Positions 7,009-9,931 of a stretch of DNA of 9,931 nt are shown in pieces. The position numbers and the translations under genes were made by a program. Origin of the DNA: CAZCVI01 sp964502145 (GTDB lineage: Bacteria; Acidobacteriota; Aminicenantia; UBA2199). The DNA lies in NCBI GenBank assembly GCA_964502145.1, contig CAZCVI010000141.1:1-9931 (forward strand), in the 5' to 3' direction. Under the pieces are notes generated by a model. The model saw nothing but the letters and a program-made list of their open reading frames with translations. It searched no databases and was not told the DNA's origin. The stretch's first letter is position 1, and every line of letters begins with the position of its first letter.

Positions 7009-8340
7009 ATGATACAATTAAAACGTGACTTGATGGAGCATCTGCGCAAGTGGAAAGAGGATGCCAAGAAAAAACCGCTCATCCTTCGTGGTGCAAGGCA
7101 AGTCGGGAAGTCTTGGTTGGTCAGGGAACTGGGCAAAGAGTTTGAAAACTTCGTTGAAATCAACTTTGAAAAGAGTCCGGAACTCGCCTCTTTCTTTGCA
7201 GGGAATATTGATACGGTTAAAATTATAAAAAATCTTTCCAATTATCTTGGAGTAACTATAACACCGGGTGCCACCCTGCTCTTTTTTGATGAGATACAAG
7301 AATGTCCGAATACGATACTGGCGCTCCGTTATTTTTATGAGGATTTACCCCAGTTGCATGTTATTTCGGCTGGTTCCCTGTTGGAATTTCAATTGCAAAA
7401 CGTCAGTATGCCTGTCGGGCGGGTTACTTTTATCTATGTATACCCCCTTTCTTTTGCCGAGTTCCTGACCGCTATCGGGAAACAACAATTGCGCACGATG
7501 CTGTTGGAAAACAATTTCCAAGCGATTCCTGAACCGATGCACAAACTTCTAACCGAAGAGGTGAGAAACTATATATTGCTGGGAGGGATGCCGGAAGTGG
7601 TGGTTGATTATTTGGAGTTTGGTTTGTTGGAACGGTGCAAGGATATTCAAACTGATTTGCTGGAAACCTATCGCAGTGATTTTCAGAAATATGCGAAAAA
7701 GCATCAGCTCAAATATCTGGAAAAAGTATTTGAAACGATTCCCTTGCAATTGGGCGACAAATTTAAGTACACGAATATTTCCACGGACATCAAAAGCAGG
7801 GAACTGGGGGATGCTCTTGATATGTTGCAAATGGCTGGGATAGTTTATAAAATCTATCACAGTAGCGCCAATGGGATTCCTTTAAAAGCGGAAAGTGATC
7901 TTAAGAAATTCAAAGTCCTGTTTTTCGATTTAGGGTTAGCGCAACGGTTGATGCAATTGGACCATCTGGCCCTTTTGCTTAACCCTGATATTTCCGTGAT
8001 CAATAACGGGGCTATTGCCGAACTTTTCACGGGTTTGGAACTGATTGCTTATCAAAGTTATAAAGAAAAAGTAGATTTATTTTACTGGCACAAGGAATCC
8101 AAATCCAGCAATGCGGAAGTGGATTACGTGACTACCTTGAATGGCAAAATTGTGCCTGTGGAAGTTAAAAGTGGTAGTACTGGCAGCATGAAAAGCTTAC
8201 GCATGTTTATGGAATCAAAGCCGAGTCTTTTTGCCGTAAAAGTATCCGGGTTTAATTTTTCCTATTTTGAGAATGTTCTCTCCGTTCCCTTTTATGCAAT
8301 GGAGTCGTTAGTTAAAAAGAGTTCTCGTATTGGGGATTAA
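7009..8340 (+). CDS. AAA_14 / DUF4143 family ATPase
   Basis: 443 aa from ATG 7009. The N-terminal AAA-type ATPase domain has Walker A GARQVGKS (28-35), Walker B LLFFDE (90-95) and the SAGSLL segment (119-124) seen in this family. The C-terminal DUF4143 region has GAIAELFTGLEL and a PD-(D/E)XK-like pattern, AEVDY then VEVKSG (Glu370, Asp372, Glu385, Lys387), suggesting a nuclease-like fold. These proteins are common in bacteria and archaea, often in many copies; their role is unsettled. The frame is open back to 6877, but family members start just before the KRDL motif, and the extra codons come from the upstream repeats (FVHE twice), so ATG 7009 is preferred; ATG 6991 or 6994 remain possible. 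It is divergent from the glycosidase operon with no evident functional link. Confidence 0.92.
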   Translation: MIQLKRDLMEHLRKWKEDAKKKPLILRGARQVGKSWLVRELGKEFENFVEINFEKSPELASFFAGNIDTVKIIKNLSNYLGVTITPGATLLFFDEIQECPNTILALRYFYEDLPQLHVISAGSLLEFQLQNVSMPVGRVTFIYVYPLSFAEFLTAIGKQQLRTMLLENNFQAIPEPMHKLLTEEVRNYILLGGMPEVVVDYLEFGLLERCKDIQTDLLETYRSDFQKYAKKHQLKYLEKVFETIPLQLGDKFKYTNISTDIKSRELGDALDMLQMAGIVYKIYHSSANGIPLKAESDLKKFKVLFFDLGLAQRLMQLDHLALLLNPDISVINNGAIAELFTGLELIAYQSYKEKVDLFYWHKESKSSNAEVDYVTTLNGKIVPVEVKSGSTGSMKSLRMFMESKPSLFAVKVSGFNFSYFENVLSVPFYAMESLVKKSSRIGD

Positions 8341-8361
8341 GAAATAGCAGGAGAAATAAGC

Positions 8362-8386
8362 AACTACCGAGGAATCCTCGGTAGTT
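8362..8386. terminator. Perfect 12-bp hairpin after the ATPase gene
   Basis: AACTACCGAGGA (8362-8373) and TCCTCGGTAGTT (8375-8386) are exact reverse complements around one central base. It lies 21 nt after the ATPase stop. Neither strand has a T-tract after it, so it is not a classical intrinsic terminator; it may be an RNA-stabilising 3' hairpin or a repetitive palindrome. Confidence 0.5.
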
Positions 8387-8423
8387 CAAAAAGAAGAATT
8401 CATAGTCGTCCCTGGGTTTTCTT

Positions 8424-8500
8424 TTAATCTGTCCAATCCTTTTAATCCGTGTAATCTGTGTTCTTCTTTTTAATTCGCGATAATTCGTGTAAATTCGTGG
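8424..8500. repeat. Array of short degenerate AATCYGTGT / AATTCGTGT repeats
   Basis: Successive units include AATCTGTCC, AATCCTTTT, AATCCGTGT, AATCTGTGT, AATTCGCGAT, AATTCGTGT and AAATTCGTGG, roughly 10-14 nt apart. TTTTAATCCGTGTAAT (8440-8455) is identical to 1837-1852, so the family is dispersed. The minus strand reads as CACGAATT and CACAGATT units. There is no open frame of note in this gap (8341-8557). Confidence 0.75.
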
Positions 8501-8507
8501 GCCCTCT

Positions 8508-8536
8508 TTTTCACTCTCCTGTTTTTGTGGTATAAT
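8508..8536 (+). promoter_or_regulatory. Extended -10 promoter of the sulfotransferase operon
   Basis: TGGTATAAT (8528-8536) is a perfect extended -10. TTTTCA (8508-8513) matches 4 of 6 of a -35 at 17-nt spacing. Transcription should start near 8543, directly before the ribosome site, giving a leader of about 15 nt. Confidence 0.7.
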
Positions 8537-8543
8537 AAATTTC

Positions 8544-8549
8544 GGAGGA
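8544..8549 (+). promoter_or_regulatory. Ribosome binding site fixing the sulfotransferase start
   Basis: GGAGGA, 8 nt before ATG 8558. The frame is open to 8525, but an upstream start there would overlap the -10 element and lie ahead of the predicted transcript start, so ATG 8558 is the start. Confidence 0.8.
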
Positions 8550-8557
8550 AAAATTTC

Positions 8558-9238
8558 ATGGACACTGAGAAGAAACATACAGTAGCGCCTTTGGTTTTGC
8601 AAAACGGCATATTTGTAGCTGGGCATCCCCGTAGTGGGACGTCTTTGGCTTGCAAGTTGTTGGAGAGTGCTGGCGTTAATTTTCCTTCTGATCTTGGCGC
8701 TGATAAATACAACAAAGAGGGGTATTTTGAATTGGCGGATGCGAAGGAGTTGGAAAAAAAATTGATTGAGCGTGCGATGACGGAAGAGAATATTGCGGAA
8801 TTGAACAGTATTGTTAAGATGCTCAATGATACCAAGGGGTTAACCGGTTTGAAAGTAGTTCATATTCCCTCACTTTTCTTTTATCTGCACATTGCCAAGA
8901 CTATCCGGGTGGTTTTTATTTTCAGGAACCCGGCGGATGTGAAATCGAGTATGTTGCGTCGTGGGATTGCGCAGTTTAAGATGAGTTGGTTTGACAACAA
9001 CAATGCGCTGATTGTGGGGCATGAACTTATTCCCAAGAGTATTGTGATCAGTTATGAATCATTGATGGCGGGAAACAGTCATATCAAAAAAGCGTTTCTG
9101 AAGTTAGGGTTCAATGTGAATTTGGAGATGATTAAAAAAGAGCATCGCACGCAAGAGAACAGTGGGCTAATCGTCACCCAGGATGAAATGCGGCAATACG
9201 AGTACTTAAAAAAACTTGAAAAACAAAGTTTCAAATAA
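8558..9238 (+). CDS. Sulfotransferase-fold protein (PAPS-dependent type)
   Basis: 226 aa, probably cytoplasmic, with no signal or membrane segment. GHPRSGTS (22-29) after a beta strand is the 5'-phosphosulfate loop of PAPS-dependent sulfotransferases, and FIFRNPADVKSS (120-131) is the 3'-phosphate-binding motif with Arg123 and Ser130. Family members transfer sulfate from PAPS to hydroxyl or amino groups of carbohydrates, lipids or peptides; the acceptor cannot be read here. At 226 aa it is shorter than most (about 250-350 aa) and looks like a minimal form, though both cofactor motifs are intact. A clear promoter and ribosome site precede it, and a DUF3467-like gene follows after 23 nt. Some P-loop proteins of this class do not have proven sulfotransferase activity. 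Confidence 0.85.
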   Translation: MDTEKKHTVAPLVLQNGIFVAGHPRSGTSLACKLLESAGVNFPSDLGADKYNKEGYFELADAKELEKKLIERAMTEENIAELNSIVKMLNDTKGLTGLKVVHIPSLFFYLHIAKTIRVVFIFRNPADVKSSMLRRGIAQFKMSWFDNNNALIVGHELIPKSIVISYESLMAGNSHIKKAFLKLGFNVNLEMIKKEHRTQENSGLIVTQDEMRQYEYLKKLEKQSFK

Positions 9239-9261
9239 AAAAGACAATAAAAGGAGCGCAC

Positions 9262-9522
9262 ATGCAGCAGGCAGAACATTTTGAACTTATAGATGAAGGT
9301 GCAGAGCATATTTTTTCCAATTTGATTAGTTTTAATATCAATGCGGAGGAGTGTTGTTTGGGTTTAGGGATACGGGACATGCGGGACCCCAAGATGATCA
9401 ACATTCATTCTTACCTGCATTTGACAGTGCCACATTTCTTGCGTTTTGCGGAAGCAGTGAATGAGCAAGTGAACATTTTAATAGACCGTGGGGTCATCAC
9501 GCGAGGCGAACCGGAACAGTAA
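9262..9522 (+). CDS. Small DUF3467-like protein
   Basis: 86 aa, acidic, soluble, no signal peptide. The layout is a short N-terminal strand region (SNLISFNINAEECCLGLGIR), a strand with MINIHSYLHLTV, then a helix starting PHFLRFAEAVNEQ. This resembles DUF3467 proteins, in which a beta-rich part is followed by a conserved S/T-P-x-H/A...L helix; the identity is by pattern only. AAGGAG (9251-9256) lies 5 nt before the ATG, and the gene follows the sulfotransferase after 23 nt, so the two are likely cotranscribed. A role as accessory factor or subunit is inference. DUF3467 has no firm function. Confidence 0.6.
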   Translation: MQQAEHFELIDEGAEHIFSNLISFNINAEECCLGLGIRDMRDPKMINIHSYLHLTVPHFLRFAEAVNEQVNILIDRGVITRGEPEQ

Positions 9523-9725
9523 GCAGGTATTTATTCCGTTTTTTGCATGGTTTTGTCTTCCTGGCGGACACTTTACCATTAATAATGCCCCATTCAAAAA
9601 TAATGCAGCCACTTTCTCATTAAAAGAAGAGAATCTGGTTTTACCGGGACATAGTTTTGAATTTTAGAAGGCAAAGTAAAGGGGAACTTAGACATATTAC
9701 TAGAGCAAGTAGATACTTTAGGATG
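9523..9725. other. Intergenic stretch without a supported gene
   Basis: A/T-rich sequence after the DUF3467-like gene. No clear terminator, promoter or RNA gene is visible. Short open frames on both strands extend into it from the 21-bp array, but none has a ribosome binding site or recognisable product. Confidence 0.6.
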
Positions 9726-9851
9726 GAAATGACACGTTTCAGTATGGAATGTGATGATTGTACCTTGACATGTAGACATTGCACCATTGCATTTAGAGAT
9801 TGCACCGCTGCATTTAGAGATTGCACCATGAAAATGACTTATTCCACTAAA
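9726..9851. repeat. 21-bp tandem array, six units of falling similarity
   Basis: Units start at 9726, 9747, 9768, 9789, 9810 and 9831. The best two, at 9789 and 9810, share GCATTTAGAGATTGCACC exactly; the units at 9768 and 9747 are diverged, and the outer two match at about half of positions. The period of 21 bp equals seven codons and two helical turns. Minus-strand reading gives heptads such as MVQSLNA and AVQSLNA; plus-strand reading gives CTIAFRD and CTAAFRD. Neither frame has a ribosome site, so a coding role is not supported. Confidence 0.8.
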
Positions 9852-9868
9852 AAAATGGCACAGTTTCA

Positions 9869-9890
9869 GACCTCCCGACTTCGGGCGGTC
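9869..9890. repeat. Hairpin with GACC/GGTC ends downstream of the 21-bp array
   Basis: GACC-T-CCCGA (9869-9878) pairs with TCGGG-C-GGTC (9881-9890), with one mismatch and a two-base centre. No T-tract follows on either strand. It may be a REP-like palindrome or a weak transcript end for the operon at 8558-9522. Confidence 0.5.
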
Positions 9891-9931
9891 CCCTATCAGT
9901 TAAAAAGGCACATTATCAATTGATTTTATGT

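Noticed and set aside
8525..8557. Upstream start for the sulfotransferase at 8525
   Set aside because: It overlaps the -10 element, whereas ATG 8558 has a good ribosome site at normal spacing.
9641..9829. 62-aa minus-strand heptad protein and 88-aa plus-strand protein over the 21-bp array
   Set aside because: Neither has a ribosome site or a recognisable fold, and both are open mainly because the repeat length is a multiple of three.
1..9931. tRNA, rRNA, riboswitch or transposase genes
   Set aside because: No tRNA-like cloverleaf, rRNA segment, conserved riboswitch core or transposase motif was recognised on either strand by reading; a covariance-model scan was not possible.

Overview
The window looks like a piece of a bacterial chromosome, probably from an environmental or gut-type glycan degrader with a Gram-negative-style envelope. 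The GH2 enzyme carries a lipoprotein lipobox, the GH20 enzyme and the beta-propeller carry export signals, and base composition looks moderate (mid-40s % G+C by eye). The mix of exported glycosidases, a propeller with a GEGPGE motif, an AAA_14/DUF4143 ATPase and crowded intergenic repeats fits several poorly cultured phyla (PVC group, Omnitrophota, FCB-type candidate phyla). The sequence does not decide between them.

Layout, left to right. (1) 1-530, minus strand: a broken piece of a GH2 beta-mannosidase gene. 387 bp of it are almost identical (one mismatch) to the intact gene further right; it also carries a 92-bp deletion and a foreign left junction. (2) 734-1715, minus: an exported six-bladed beta-propeller-like protein split by one extra base. 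(3) 1892-4552, minus: an intact lipoprotein beta-mannosidase (GH2). (4) 4571-6625, minus: a secreted GH20 beta-N-acetylhexosaminidase. Genes 3 and 4 are 18 nt apart and form an operon read leftward from a promoter near 6646-6673. (5) 6626-7008: a divergent control region full of GTCCA-type repeats, including a 9-bp phased inverted array and three TTTTGTCCAT sites about three helical turns apart. (6) 7009-8340, plus: an AAA_14/DUF4143 ATPase, possibly from a leaderless transcript. (7) 8341-8557: a strong hairpin, an array of short degenerate repeats and a good extended -10 promoter. (8) 8558-9238 and 9262-9522, plus: a small sulfotransferase-fold protein followed by a DUF3467-like small protein, an apparent two-gene operon. 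(9) 9523-9931: no convincing gene; a 21-bp tandem array and a hairpin.

Working together: the GH20 and GH2 enzymes suit sequential removal of terminal beta-GlcNAc/GalNAc and beta-linked mannose, as in breakdown of N-glycan cores or of mixed mannan/chitin-type oligosaccharides outside the cytoplasm. The ATPase and the sulfotransferase pair have no visible link to that pathway.

The most unusual aspect is that nearly every intergenic gap holds a different repeat family, and that repeats have also touched coding sequence: a palindromic element within the GH2 signal-peptide region, a short direct repeat containing the GH2 stop codon, and the near-identical GH2 fragment at the left edge. I found no convincing new defence or biosynthetic system; the repeats and the mosaic duplication are the leads worth following.
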